A stretch of 64,000 bases of DNA from Enoplosus armatus. Its lineage: Eukaryota > Chordata > Actinopteri > Centrarchiformes > Enoplosidae. The stretch spans positions 23,147,978-23,211,977 of the forward strand of contig NC_092192.1 of the NCBI RefSeq assembly GCF_043641665.1, written 5' to 3'. The notes under the pieces were generated by a model that did no database searches, was not told the DNA's origin, and saw only the letters and a list, made by a program, of their open reading frames with translations. A program made the position numbers and the translations under genes. Positions 37,301-49,865 of the stretch are shown piece by piece. How positions within the stretch are numbered: the first letter of the stretch is position 1; each line of letters starts with the position of its first letter.

Positions 37301-40300
37301 CACCAGCGTTCTTTTGTTCGTGGGGAAGACCAAAATCAACATGACACAAACAGTATGTTGAGTACAGACAGTGTTTCCTTATCAGGCTCTGATATGATAT
37401 CAAAGTACTTTTCTAAGGCACATTGACGGTGAGCTGAAGTTGAAGTGATGCAAGTAATACGGGCACAAAGAGGTGTAGTGTATACCCGTTCCTTTGCAGG
37501 TGCTGGCGATGATGACGATGGTGTGTGTGTGTGTGTGTGTGTGTGTGACAATGTGTGCATGGGTGCATGCAATCCACAAGCTGCCCCAGACAAAGGGGAG
37601 CTAATCATTCCAGATTGTACTGGCTGCTTTTCGGAGGATTTCGGTTTGCCTTAGCCATCGGCCAGGGACACAACAGGGTACCTTTCTTTCCCGGCCATCT
37701 CCCCCCTCTCTCTCTCTCCGACCCCTAAGTCACGCTCATCTGCTTTCATGCCCAGGCACTGCAGCCAGACTGCTTTACAAATTGAGCCTGTAATCTCGTC
37801 AGACATGATGGCTAACATGGTGGGAGCGATGGGAGATCAAGGGGTGGGGAGTGGTAGGCACCACAGGATGACTATGTGAAGGGCCCGGTGTGAATACAAC
37901 TCTAAGCACTTAATCATACTTTCTAGCCTTTCTTGGGTCCACCTATCTCAATTGTTAGTCGTTAGCTGGTCTGAAAAGTATACAGTACATTGCAGTATTA
38001 TTACTAATAGTGTTTTTGTTTGTTTGCTTTGTTTTTTCACAGTAATGTAACAATAAATATGATACATACATATAATCAATCTGTCCCTGTTTCCCTGTAA
38101 CTCCACATTCTACGAGTACAGGTAGAGCTCTCTAAGCTCTGGGCCTCACTGGTTACAATTCAAAACAAACATTGGCAATAAATGTAGCTTGCTAGCCATC
38201 TGCTGAGACTAACAATACATGACACCTGCATGGCAGTGTGAATATGGTGTGAAGAACTTTGTTACGATTTGATTTGTGCGAGTCGAATTTGTTCTAATTT
38301 CCAGTTCACATTAGGCAGACCAACCAGGAGGACATGGTCGGACTGACACCATTGTCACTTTACACTTGTGTTAGGGTTTTAACTTTGTTTTATTGTAATT
38401 AGGTATATTGTAATGTTTCAAAATGTATATATATAAATAAAAAACATTTTTACATTTATCTCATTGTCAGTTTGGTTCATTTTATGATGCAGGAATAACA
38501 AGGTTGAGACTATTATTATGATTTTTTTTTTTTTTTTTTATATTGGACTTAAAATAAAGCATTATAATCGTTTCATATTTACATCACTGGTATTTCAAGA
38601 TATTCTGCTGGGGGCCCGGGGGACTGATAGATGAAGCAGGAACTCTGCTGTGTTGCTGTCCTTTTAAAAACACAATGGAGAGCAGTTATTATTTGAAGGG
38701 CATCACGGGTCGGGATCAGTTTTTTCCATCACTGACAATAAATAAACATACCGAGTAATTTTCGGTTATTGGGTTTTTTGCCAGTAAATTATGGAATATT
38801 GGATGCATTACTAATACAAGTTTTAGAGAGTGTTTTTTGTATATTTGGGCAAATTGGGATTTGAATTTCTGCAGACAGATTTGTGTGCAAATGACTTTCA
38901 GCACTATCCCCAAGGTCCCTATTCACCTTAATATAAAAAAAGTGTCTCCACTTCATTGAAGAATGTCTCCAATATTGTCTAATACATTTTCCATGCTAGC
39001 ATTACTGAGTTCATTTTCTGCTATGCTATAATGTAGCACACATAGCTAACTACACGACACTACACTACAATATTAGCTCGCTAGCTAGCTAGCTAACGAC
39101 AAGCTTTGCTGCTATCGTTACGCAGCGAACAAATGACGAGCGTCTTGGCAGTTATAAACGTTAGCTATCCGGCTGGCTAACAAATATCCGTATAGCTGTT
39201 CAGACGCAGTAAGGCTAGCTGCGCATCACTTTCCAAACTCCTTCAAAACTTTTGGGATTTTTCCCGCGATCAAAGGCCACACCCACGGATATGCGGGAGG
39301 GCCACCTCTTTGTGGAGCGCTCTCTCCTGATTGGATGAAGTGGGAATGGGAGACTAGGAAATGCATTTTCTGTTGACTGCACAGCGGAGGGACTCGGAGA
39401 CGTGTTACTGATCAAACCACTCTATTTCATGGATGTAGAGCTATTTAATGCTTATTTGAACAAAAAAAAAAAGAATGCTTACAGCACCTTTAAATTTCAT
39501 TTTAGAGACGGTTAAATGTAAATGTACCTTGCACATATGGCTAGACTGTCTATGCAACTACCTTTGAAAAGGCAGCGTGGCTGAGAAGCTTTCTACTCAG
39601 GACCCACCTGCACAGCTCAGCCTGACAAACCAAAGGAGAGGGGAAAAACACATCAACAGCCAAATCATTAAATGCAAATGGGCATCTTTAGTGGCCCTGC
39701 TCCTCACGGACTCTCTCCCTTCTAATCACCTTATCCTCTAACACATCTTCAAATGGCTTTTCAGAGCCTGCAGCTCCGTGGGTTTATATAGTCATCATCT
39801 TATAGCAATTAAGTGTATCTTAGTGGAGCCAGACAATTAACCTGATGTTTTGTGCCCTTAGTCACCAGAACACTCCTGCTGGATTAAGCAGTCCCTGCAC
39901 GGAGACATCTGAGGGGATTATTTGGGACTTCAAAGGGGCATTTATTTGTGTAACCTCTCGTGTACATGGGGATTAAAGGGGAATGCCACTCAATTGAAGA
40001 ATTCACGTGTCACTTTTGTAGGTGAAACTGCATAATGAGTTCTTATTTTTCCAACTTGAGCAGGATTAGTCAGTATGTGTTGAGTGGGTTTTGTGGCCCT
40101 TGAGCCCTGTCTAAACACAGTTTAAAAATGCATGCGTTTCAAACAAATACTCAGGTGGAGTTTTTCTTTTTTTTTTTCTTATCTACGTGACATCACAGAT
40201 TAGATGGCAGATGTACAACAACTCCCAGATGAAACACAAATGGCGGTTCCGCAGCAGAGGAAAAATGACACAAACGACGCTCGCAGGCACACCAACCTTG

Positions 40301-43300
40301 TAAGTGACTCTCAGCTGCTTCTGCCTCTCCATCTGAACCAGGTATCCATCCGAGCCGCTTCGATGGATGGGGTAGGCTGTGTTGCCACTCTGAGCAGGGC
40401 CCGGGTCGGGCTCCTTTCCCGCCGTTGGCTTTCCGATAGGGGGCAGAGCGGTAGGGGAGCCCGAGCCCAGTGACAAAGTCCTGGTGGGCGTCGTGGGGGG
40501 GTCTTGTGGAAATTGCTCTGTGTGAACCTCATTTGGACTCCACTTCTGGGCCTCGCCTTCACGGAGTAATGGCCACTTTAATGCAGTTGTCCTGAAACAC
40601 AACATTATTAATAATGAGGGGTCCTATGATAATACATTACTAAACAAAAAAGTATTTTTCATATTATATTATTATTTTATGTATTGCATATGCTCATATT
40701 TTACTCTGTTTTCAAATCATATGGTGTATCAGACATATTTATCAACTAATTTTCTTAGTGCTGTCATTTTACATAGACCGTAAGTCGTCCTTATTTTGCT
40801 GTTGTGTCGTGATTGCACTAGTGTATCCAATCCATTTGATGCCACAGGTATCCAATGTTCCCAGTGAGATCCTTGAAATGTAACATCATAGAGTGCTGCA
40901 GGGGTGACGTATTTTTGTAGGCAAACCTGGAAGTTAGCATCGCCCCAGTTCCCTGGACAGAAAGCCAATGGGATTTTTCCACGGGATTTTGGATTATTGC
41001 AGAAATTGCAGACTAATTTCCGGGTTTTATGATTCATTCCTGCAGCACTCTATTCTCATCTTTGATCAGTAAAAAAAAAAAACCCTGTTTAATTGGTTCA
41101 CCTTTGCCATTGTTCGAGGCTACTCTCCAGGTTTCGGTGAAGTTGTAGCACCGTAGCGCTCACCCCTTCCCGATACATCTGGGAGGACTTTCCTGGATTC
41201 GTTTGTCGATATCCAGGGGACAGTGCAAGTTCAACTGCAGGTGTGGGGCTCCAACGAGGACATCCATGGAGAGATGCTAAGCTGACGACGGCGTCCTGGC
41301 TCTTCTGCTGGGGCAACGGAAGGAGATGGGAGGAAGTGTTGAGGCTGATGTTGAGGTGGATGGTGGGGGGCAAAGGCTGCGATGAAGTCGTCTTCCGAGG
41401 TTTCGGTCGCGTTTCAGCAGCTGGTCTCGCTAATGGGGAGCTCAGGCAGTCTCCCCTCTCAGCTCTGACCCCCGGGGCAGGGGGCTGCTGCTGCTGTCGA
41501 GGGGGATTGGGGTATTCTTTCCGCTGGGCTTTCTTCCCTTTGCTGATCTGGATGACCTGGGGTTAGAGTAGGATTAACAGTTTGAGGATAAAATGTTTTC
41601 ATTGATGTAGAATGTCAGAGCAATAAAGGGGTGCTGATACGGACAGGATTGATTTCCTGTGAGGGATTTACTCAGCGCGCAGAGGTGTTAATTCACAAAA
41701 CCCAAACATAAGGCAAAATCCAAGCATATAACCTCCATACCCAAACAGAAACCAGGGACGTAATAGCAGATATAGTCACTATCATACCCAACTGTAAAAC
41801 TGAGTTTTAATGCCTGCCATTGTCGTAATCAAGGACTGTTACTGTGAACATTAAATATATCTAACTCCTCTGCATTTCTGTTGTATATATATAGATATAC
41901 TAACCTACAAAGCATTGCTTGGCCTATTATTGAGGGTGGCTAAAGCTACCCATTTACACCACAAAAACAACAACAGACAAACATGAGCTCTAAATAAGAG
42001 GCACAAGCGTAAGAGGGGCCGGCGCTCCTCTTCGCATTGGTCTCCCCAAATCATTTAGCAGGAGGGTCCACGAGCGTGTGTCTCATGCATCTAATGCTGC
42101 CGATTTAGCAAAAACGCCAGCTTTGCCCATTCCAGTGGGGAAATATTCATCCTCCTCTGCTTGGCAGCCTTAAGGTGGCCGCTCAAGTGCTCAAAATAAT
42201 AATGCTTCTCCAATCCACTCCTCTTTTTTCTATTCCTCTACAAATCGCCTCCGGCAAGCTCCGGTGCCATCAGTGATTGTGTCCACACTCCCTAAAGGAA
42301 ACTAAAAGCCAGGGTGATAGTGTCCCTACTGGGCAGCAGCTAGGTGGCTCCTTGCTGGAACTTGAGACGAATAAGCTTCCATACCAAACAATCCTGAAAG
42401 ACAAACTAGATTTTCACACCGATGTTTGGGCTGACTAGAGTCACCGCCCTGCTGTTGTATGCCTCTGCCAACCAGTCCAGGTTGCAGTTTACATCCACGT
42501 CTGCCTAGACTCATAATATATGTAGTGTATTTTTTGGGCTAAATGGAAGTTATCACCATATTGAGGATACACATGTATGATTCCAGTGAATATACATTGT
42601 TGAACAGATTAATGAAGGATTATCATAGTTGTTTTAGCTAAACAGGTACACGTGTACTCGATTACTACCTAAAAGATGCATTCTTATATAGATAGAGTAT
42701 GGCTGCACAAAATGTGTGCTAGAAGCGAAAGTGTGCTAGTTATTGTTTACTCATTGTGTTGTCCCAGTCGACAATTTAGAATCGCCCGATTCATTCTTGT
42801 TGTCAAGTTATGGCTAAAAACCTATGACCACCAAATTCTTATCAGTTCATCCTCGAGTCCAAGTGGATGTCGGTGCCAAATTTGAAGAAATTCCCCCGAG
42901 GCGTTCCTGAGATATCGCGCTCATGAGAATGGGGGCGACCACCTCAGCTTGGGGTCTGAACTGTCCCCTTGACTTTCAGTGCTGGCCATCTCCTTGAGAG
43001 TTTTGTGCACCTTCAGACAGAACACAAAGAGATGTTGAAACAGAAGCTCTTTAGATTTTTTCCTGTCTATGCGCTGGAACTGAAGCCTTTTCTAGAGCCC
43101 ATTACAACCTACACAACACCTACTCAGGGGTACCAATACCGCATCCACTACTATCAATGCCTGTCGCCTTTCGACCACATCAGATTACATCCATTTTGCT
43201 GTTTCAGTTGCTCTTAATGTACCCGTTTGCGGCATGGAAACATGTTGCTGTTAATGCTGTAATGAAAATCATTTAGTTAACTTCGGGACTCCCCTCGGTG

Positions 43301-43734
43301 GCAGAGGACCATCTGAGTGGATCGATGGTATTGACAGGCTGAAGACTTGCTCACTGAATGCCACTAATTCTGTGAGCCTGAATAGGTGAAGGTCACAAGG
43401 ACTGGAGTGGATCCAGTTGTAACATATCCATCAATAAGTGCGTTTGCGATTGCATCTAATAGGCTGAGACGCTGCTATTATGCCGAGGAACATTCGGGGC
43501 ACTGCTGGACAGACCACCTGGACCTTAAGCTCTTTCAATATGTAAGCCGTATGGTCCTTTGTCTTGAGCTTTCGAGCTATTTTCTATGCTTCTGGTAGCT
43601 AACTGAACCAAATAGGGGAATCTCTTTAAAATTACAGAGGGACTTTTAGACATTTGGGTGCTGTTACGGACCATCAAGGAGGAGCAGTCTGAAGCTCAGG
43701 AGCAGGTGTCAGTGACTACTGTATGTCCAGCAGT

Positions 43735-43777
<43 letters not shown>

Positions 43778-46700
43778 CTTTGGGCCTCTCACCTTTACCC
43801 ATTCCCCCTGCCATTGCCTTTTGTCACCCATTATAAACATCCCAATCAGCTGGGAGCAAATGATCAAGCCTGTATTGCATTTTGAGCATGGTAAGCTGTG
43901 TAATATCTTTTCTACTAAATTGGGAGGCCCGTAATTGCTTCTCTGCGAGACGATGTCACAACAAAGTCTGGCAATTGCGGGCTAGCTGTATTACCTCCTG
44001 TACCCGGGAAACATCTGCTTTTCGCAATGACGACTTCAAAGGGGCTGCGGATCTTGAATTGCATTTAGCTGCTATTGTGGCCAGCCCAGGTAATCTTGAT
44101 TAGGTGTTTAGACTGAGGCAGGGTATACAGTGGCAGAGAGCTCCCCAGAGCTTTGGTCTAAAGCTATTAAAAGATTGTACATTATGTTCCCCTGGCTTTG
44201 AAGTGAGGGCTTGCAAGAGGAGAAGGGACTCTAAGGGGTGAGTGCAATAGCAGAAGATTGATCTGCTACTTCTGTCTTTATCAAAGGAGGTCCAAGGCCC
44301 GATGAAGCCAATCATCGCGACCGCCACTCCGCCACTTGGCCGGGCTAAACATTTGCAGCATTAGGAAATTGTGTACATTTAATAACACGTCTAATTATCG
44401 GAAGTTGCCCTCAGACGGCCACTTTCTTCAAAAGACCAAAAGGACCTCGTAACTGGCTTTGTCTGGACTCATATTGATTTACGAAACTGATGCGATTTGT
44501 GCACGGGGCGTTGCTATCTTTTGCAAGGAGCTATACGGACAAGGAAGGGAGGGAGGAAGCAGAGCAGAACAAGCTTTGTGATAAAAGATGTGCGCTTACC
44601 CTAATTATGAAAAGTTGCTTTTGTTTTTTTGGGGGTTTTTTTAAGATGTCTCTCTCCAACCTCTAAAAGTACATTTTCCAAAAATCTACTATGGAAGGTG
44701 GATAACAAAATCCTCATATGTTACTTCTTTGATCTTCAATATTTCATTTAGCGTGTGTGAAAATAAAGAGCCCTATTCCCGAAACAAGAGACCAGAGAAC
44801 AAGACCCCAATCTGACCGAGAGACATGACCAGAGGATGGCTGTCTTAATAACTACCTAGGAACTATGACTCGTAGACCCGATATCAGTGTGCATTTAACA
44901 GTTAAATAATCATTCAATAATGCAGGACAAAGAGAAGTCCGGCTTCTAAAGAAAGAGTCTTGGACCTTTTGTTTTTGAGAAACATGTCAGCAAAATCAAG
45001 AATAAACTGTCAAAGTTCATACAAATCTCAGATGTTAATTCCAATTTTATTGTGGTCTATAATAGGGTTTTTTTTTTCTTAAAGCTTTGTTGGTACGTTA
45101 CACTGTTTTCGTAACACACCCGATTCATGGATTAATCCTGTGATGAAACAGGAAATGGGCTACATGCAAATTGGTGCCCCCTTCTTTTGTGCCCTATGTC
45201 CCCCATTAAGGGAGACGCGTCTTTGAGGAGACGGGGCAATGGAAAACTAATAAGCGAATTCGGAGGGAAAATGACAAAACACAAGGGTTCAGGAGAGGGA
45301 AAGGCTCTGGCTCTGTTTACCATTGCACAAAGCTAACGGCTCTTGACTATGTAAATGGTGATGATATGAGGCATTGTGGAGGGCTGGGGCTCAGATGGGT
45401 GAACAAGGTTGGGGGGGGGGTGTATTACAGCCAGCAAACAGTCTTGTGGCCCGACAAATGGGGAATGCGGGCCATCCCCACCAATTATGCCACTGTGCCA
45501 GGTGCAGGGATGTCTAAGAGCCAATTGGTAACCATGCGTCTCTGATGTTCGTGTTGTACACATCAACTCATAATAAGCACTGCATAGCCAGACATGGCTC
45601 TTTTCATATGGTGGAGGAGAAGGGAGATGAAAACAGCAATGCTCTCCTCTGCCAAATTAATTTTCCAGACTGGCTCGGAGGAAACATCATAGGATATTCT
45701 CTTAGTTGTTGTCCGAGATGACAATAAAAAGGTATATAGATACGAATGATATTGCTAAATGAGCATGAGGCTGATGTAGAGGGGGAGGGGGGGGGGGGGG
45801 GGGGCAAAGACGCAAACAAGGCCTGTATTCTGCTCTTGAGAAAAGCTGCGTTCAAGGAACTGCCCATTAATAGGTTCTCCGAGATTAGAATAAGATTTCA
45901 AGAGTAAATACACTGACACTTGGCTATCACCTGAATGCACCGTAAACACAGATCTCTGGAAAACATAACAAAACAACAGCATGCGCGCTAACGACACCCA
46001 GAACTGACCCCCCGTGTCCAAACCATATTAGTACTGTTAGTGAATGTCGCATGGAGCTCAGTGGATTAAGTCATTGCAAAACTACCACAAAAGCTCCACT
46101 TACTGCCTAAAATACACTACATCACAAACTTAGCCGGTGGCTGTTTGAGTCTAATACCTCTCGACCGTCATCATCCACCACCAGAATCTGCTTTGTTTAT
46201 TTCCAAAAGCAAGAGACCTAAGTTGTGCAAGGAAAAAAAAAAAAGGTTCAATAGATGTAGTTCATCTGTCCATCGCCAAACAATGTCACAAGTTTAAACT
46301 GGAATTTAAAAAACACTGACAGGTTATAGTTTATCCCAGTATTTCCAGACATCTGACCCCAGTCACCTCTCAGTCTCGAGTCATGTCAGTGCAACAATAG
46401 CCGGAGCTGCCCAAGAATCATCATCAATGCTAGTGCAGCTCCTGGTGTCCGTTTCTGTAATTGCAGCCTGCCTCAGAGTGGCCGCTGCTGAAAGATCCGG
46501 CCCTCATTTGGCGGTTTTAACCAGAAGCAGGCCCCTATGACATCTACAGTCTATACACACCTTATTCGCGTTATGAGGCATCTCCTGCTTCAGAGCATGC
46601 GCCGTCGCATAGGAGCCGCGTTTGGATGCGTTGCGCCCCAGGCTTATTTTGTTGAGTTCCACTATGTCCTTTGGCTTTTTGCCCAGTAAAGCCTTAGGAC

Positions 46701-49700
46701 TGGTCCGTGGCTGTGTTGGAGTGGGGCCTCCTTGTGTGCGTCCCGGGTCTTGCTGGGTGCAGGTGTTCAAACCTTGGGTGTCCTCTGTCACCTCGGGATA
46801 TCTGCTCGCACCCTCCCCATCGCGCTGCTCCGCGAGGCCTCTCTGTGAAGCGTCGTCGCGTTCGCTGGAGGGCCTTGAAATGTCGGCCTCTGGCGGTCCG
46901 AGCTGTGAGGCCTGGGAAGACGTCACCGAGCCGGTCCGACCATCTCGTGGGTGTAGGCGGTACGGCTGGTCGGACTCGCTGCCGGCCGCTTGTGGAGTCG
47001 CCGCGGCGGCTGGGCTCGTGGTGACGACGTGTCTGTACCCCCCTCTTATTACCGGCTCCAGGCCGGGTTTCCCTTTGGGGGCCCGCCGGTATTCCTCGAT
47101 GGAAATCTGCGGACTCTCATCGAAGCGGCCGGCTCCCAGCAGGTTGGCCCTCCAGTTGGGGTCGTAGCGCAGGTCAGAATAGGCATCATCAGAGAGCAGC
47201 TGGCTGCGGGGGGGGGGGTGAAAGAAAAACGACAGCAATGAATATGCGTTCAATATACAGCTAGCCTGAGCCCAACACTCCATCATCAGCAAGCTCTAAT
47301 TGGAGATAGGAAACTAAATGGAATCATCAAAGAATACATAGTCTTAATCATATTATTAGTAGTTGATTTAATTGTCGCTAATCCGCTTTGTTAATGACAT
47401 TTCCACACCCAAAGGAAGTTTCCCAGACACCAGAATGCCACATAGGCCTGGAGTGAGAGAGGTCAAAGGAACAAGAGGCATTACACCATTATTAGAATGA
47501 TGATGTCCTCAAACAAAGACAGCCAGGCCTTATCAGAGACTTCTGAAATTGAAACAGATGAGGGGGATTATGAGCCTGTATTTACAGATAATTCTCGTAT
47601 TTTCACCTCCAGGCCCACTAATGAGAGCGTATTTGAGAGCTACTAGCGGGGGAATGGCTCGCAAACGGCAATTTTCAGCTTATGAGATGGCTGGAAAATT
47701 GCGGGCTAAAATGCTCTTTCTGATGGTGATGAAAAGATCTCATTAAAATAAATAGCAGAGAGCCCCTTTGTTGTGCTTACTGGGAGGACGAGGGTAGGCC
47801 TAATTCTCCTGCCGTGATGTTGTGCGTCGGGGTGGTGGGGAGGGGGGTGGCGAGGAGGGTTGCCTAGGTGTAGGGCCCTTCACTTCGATGAGGCCAAAAG
47901 GGTAAGGGATGTCTCTCTAATGACTCAGACCCAAACAAGTTACAGAACGCATTATATGCAACACGCAGCTGGGCGTGATGCCGCAAAACACTGGCAACAA
48001 AAAAACAAACAAACAAAAAAAAAACATACCGCGGCCTATTATTCCTCGCCCAAGATACAGAGACACATAAATACAAAAAGCCAGTGAAGTATTGTGGCAC
48101 AACACTGAATGGGAAAATGAAGGACTATACTCAAATATCCTTTAGCAATATTCCGTGTGAGATGGGCGTGAAAAATATAGTGAGGAGGGATGAATGGGGT
48201 TGCTTAAATGGGAATCTTCTGCTTGAATGAGGGATGCCCATTGGGTTCGTAAACGATGCAGTGGCAGTGCGTGAGAGGGCTTGCCCGCTTTGAGGAGACA
48301 GTGGAGGGGCCTATGAGAACGTGATGATGTGCCCACTGCCTTGGCTGTATGAAACGGACGAGAGGCGGGGGGGACACAACGCAAAAGTTTGGAAGTGGGC
48401 CCGCCCTTGGAGAGTGGACGGGGGAGAAGGCCTGCCCGCGCTCCATCAAAAGAGAGAGCGAAAGAGAGATCTCCTCCACGGCAACAATGATCCTTGTTAA
48501 TGGACCACGAGTGACCACTTATTGTGATCCACCCAAACAAAACAAAAATCTAATTTCCCTCAAATGAAAGCGGTTATTCTGAAAGCACCTGAATTAGGCC
48601 ATTCTCGCTGCGATGCGCCGCCGCTGCCCGCATCTCATTAAACAACTGACACCGTCTCATTGTTGCGCGGTGAATGAAGGCTATTTATCCTTTATCATCC
48701 GTGCGCTGCTTAAAAGTAAAAGGCTTGATTGCTGCTGCCATTCTCCCCGCCGCGTTACATCTAAGCAGCACTATTATCTGCTTAATTTTAATGAATCTGT
48801 CGCAGGCGCTGAATGTGAACGTCCAGCTCAATGGGCAAATTGAACAAGGTCGGGCAACAAATCTCATCGTGGTGAATAGCTTATATAATGCCACATGTTT
48901 AAGGAATTATTGTGATGCGCGGGGCTACGCAGCCAATAATGTGATCAGTCAGACACCCCCCCCCCATCTCTTCCCCCGCCCCAAGGTCTATACCCCAGCT
49001 CGACAACCACCCAATGTGAAACTTTGACTCAAAGCAGTTTAAATGAAAGCATAACAAAATGGTACAACTAAAATCAATCACTGCCATCTGCTGGACAAAC
49101 CGCATAACTCCAGAGCAGAATTTGGCTCACTGTTGCGCCGGCCGACGTGTTCCTTAATTACCATGAACACACACATATTCACACACCCTCTGTAGCTGCT
49201 ATAATACCACACACACACCCCTCAACAAAAACACTATTTCCTGCTGTTTTACTGTTCTGAATGATGCTGGATGAGATCTGCAGCACCCAGCTGAATCCCT
49301 TGTTTGGCTGAAGCTCTAACTCCTCCGCAGTGACATAAATGTGTGCTCAGGGGGAGTTCATTACAGGCTGATGCCAACACACGTCTGGCCACAACTAACG
49401 GATGCTGGGTGTGTACATGCCCTGGTGTTGCTTTGGATGCCATCATTTCATTGCAACACCGAATGAGCTGTTGTTGGCAGGAAAACTGGAAATGTTGCGT
49501 GACTTTACCTTGTTCCTTCTCTCACATCCAGATATTCGGGCTGTAACGGGGAGGGGTGCCTCTTGGCGTGGGGGTGCGCAGCCACGTCCAGGCTGTCATA
49601 AATCTGCAGATCTTCACTTTCGTCATCCTCTGCCTCCCCGCGCCGTAAGCTGTCGGCCAGCATGTATTTGTATTGCGGCATTTGGAGCTGCTGTTGCCAG

Positions 49701-49768
49701 GCTCTCTCCTGGGCCGGGCTCTCTGTTTCGGGGTCCCACTGGCAGTCTTGTTCGAGTCTTTTATCCAT
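31327..49768 (-). CDS. jhy: Jhy protein homologue (C11orf63), ciliogenesis-related
   Basis: In mouse, Jhy is needed for normal motile cilia of ependymal cells; its biochemical activity is unknown. Coding exons on the minus strand, 5' to 3', are 49768-49509, 47203-46561, 41556-41102, 40591-40297, 34283-34197, 32503-32381 and 31527-31327. Phases agree at every junction and total 2064 nt (687 aa plus stop). Human JHY is about 800 aa. The N-terminal two-thirds is Pro/Ser-rich and looks disordered. The conserved end includes YSLKDYKQLKSDIELRGLG (about residues 552-570), KRQRLYSNVIREQNK and a charged terminus around RKRHEEEKQAVALF. The start is the first Met in the 49823-49509 exon, whose acceptor is at 49825-49824, so untranslated exons lie upstream. 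The 32503 acceptor is weak. Synteny with bsx, hspa8 and crtam supports the name. Confidence 0.85.
31541..31560. repeat. (AG)n forming the polypyrimidine tract of the last jhy exon
   Basis: On the jhy strand this is a (CT)n run ending about 15 nt before the acceptor of the last exon (31527). A similar CTCT/GTCT run at 34284-34312 precedes the acceptor at 34283. Confidence 0.85.
32356..32380. repeat. (AC)n microsatellite forming a jhy splice donor
   Basis: On the jhy strand the exon ends AAG at 32381 and the intron opens directly with about 12-13 GT units. The donor GT is therefore the first unit of a microsatellite. Confidence 0.85.
32580..33290. promoter_or_regulatory. Putative conserved non-coding block in jhy intron
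   Basis: After a short (GTG)n run (about 32582-32603), the intron holds about 650 nt of complex sequence with ATTA/TAAT cores (GTTAATTAACTG near 32604, GCAAATTAATACAGC near 33107, AATTGATTAAGAG near 33189). There is no coding signature. It is a candidate enhancer on texture alone. Confidence 0.3.
33714..33996 (+). repeat. Dispersed repeat family, copy B (in jhy intron)
   Basis: It aligns with copy A at 11990-12400 from GGAAAGTCATCT through CTAGTCCGCCTTTACAGCC, the CTAT-rich tract, TAGCCTAACGTTAGCT and ATTCCATTTACGCTTCAAAAA. It then jumps to GGGGCGATGCTAACTTCC, which is shared with copy C, so it appears internally deleted relative to copy A. Confidence 0.8.
34985..35625. repeat. Common fish interspersed repeat (GCCACC-containing family)
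   Basis: The sequence contains the recurring fish-repeat phrases GGATTGCCATAAAATT, TCCCCAGACAATGAA and GGTGATCCTCTGACTT, plus GAGCGCCACCATGAG in a second, partly duplicated register (about 35280-35430). It ends near TTTATGACTAAATACCTGC (35590). I recognise the family from many teleost genomes but not by a secure name. Confidence 0.65.
36190..36510. repeat. Related fish interspersed repeat (TTAGCATGCTAAC motif)
   Basis: It contains GTTAGCATGCTAACAGACTAA and CAGCATGTTAGCATTCTCA phrases that usually accompany the repeat at 34985-35625. Possibly it is another part of the same element, interrupted by unrelated sequence. Confidence 0.5.
37521..37547. repeat. (GT)13 microsatellite in jhy intron
   Basis: A GT array in intronic sequence. 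The surrounding 36.5-39.6 kb is intronic with no exon seen apart from AT-rich and T-run tracts (about 38522-38539). Confidence 0.9.
39640..40015. promoter_or_regulatory. Putative conserved non-coding block in jhy intron
   Basis: Complex, non-coding, repeat-free sequence carries ATCATTAAATGCAAAT (an octamer-like ATGCAAAT near 39672), AGCAATTAAGTG and GACAATTAACC cores. It is a candidate enhancer within the bsx-jhy interval. Confidence 0.35.
40868..41040 (-). repeat. Dispersed repeat family, copy C (in jhy intron)
   Basis: The reverse complement carries GCAATAATCCAAAAT, CCCATTGGCTTT, GGGGCGATGCTAACTTCC, AATACGTCACCCCTGC and GCAGCACTCTAT, matching the distal half of copies A and B. It lies 60 nt from jhy exon 41556-41102, in the intron between that exon and 40591-40297. 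Confidence 0.75.
42000..42330. promoter_or_regulatory. Putative conserved non-coding block in jhy intron
   Basis: Complex non-coding sequence includes CAAATCATTTAGCAGG, GCATCTAATGCTGCC and GGAAATATTCATCC. No exon signature or repeat is seen. Conservation has not been tested. Confidence 0.25.
42800..42960. repeat. Common fish interspersed repeat (ACCACCAAATTCT family)
   Basis: It contains phrases seen in very many fish repeat copies: ACCACCAAATTCTTATCAGT, GAGTCCAAGTGGA, GTGCCAAATTTGAAGAAATT, CGTTCCTGAGATATCGCG. This is an intronic fragment of about 130-160 nt. The family is recognised from recall. Confidence 0.7.
43737..43773. repeat. (AC)18 microsatellite in jhy intron
   Basis: An uninterrupted AC array. 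Confidence 0.95.
43880..44350. promoter_or_regulatory. Putative conserved non-coding block in jhy intron
   Basis: Complex sequence with CCCGTAATTGCTTC, GAATTGCATTTAGC and AATCTTGATTAGGTG cores. Forward and reverse open frames show no domain. It is a candidate enhancer. Confidence 0.3.
45781..45804. repeat. Poly-G run with one A
   Basis: GGGGGA is followed by 18 G in jhy intronic sequence. Confidence 0.95.
47300..47760. promoter_or_regulatory. Putative conserved non-coding block in jhy intron 1
   Basis: About 460 nt of complex, non-coding sequence lies 100 nt upstream (in jhy terms) of exon 47203. It carries a bicoid-type TAATCC (47379-47384), TTTAATTG and GTTAATGAC cores. No repeat was recognised. 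This is one of the best enhancer candidates by texture. Confidence 0.35.
48580..48950. promoter_or_regulatory. Putative conserved non-coding block in jhy intron 1
   Basis: Complex, balanced-composition sequence has GAATTAGGCCATT, CATCTCATTAAACAACTG, CTTAATTTTAATGAATC and GAATTATTGTG. It is non-coding on both strands (open frames lack splice sites and domains). It resembles an ultraconserved-type enhancer, but this has not been tested. Confidence 0.35.
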
Positions 49769-49836
49769 GCTTATGCTGGAGGTGGACGGTCTTGCCTCAT
49801 GAAGGTCTGATCGTCTACAAACGCTGCAAGCAATCA

Positions 49837-49865
49837 ACAAACAAACAAACAAACAAACAAACAAA
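49837..49865. repeat. (AAAC)7 repeat at a jhy acceptor
   Basis: A tandem AAAC array (GTTT on the jhy strand) lies 12 nt before the acceptor at 49825-49824. It supplies the pyrimidine-rich tract as TTTG repeats. Confidence 0.9.

Noticed and set aside
42969..43217. 82-aa plus-strand frame in a jhy intron
   Set aside because: It resembles no family I know, has no flanking splice sites consistent with a gene and abuts a fish interspersed repeat.
46622..47167. Plus-strand frame of 181 aa
   Set aside because: It is the antisense shadow of the large jhy exon 47203-46561, whose phases and neighbours support the minus strand.
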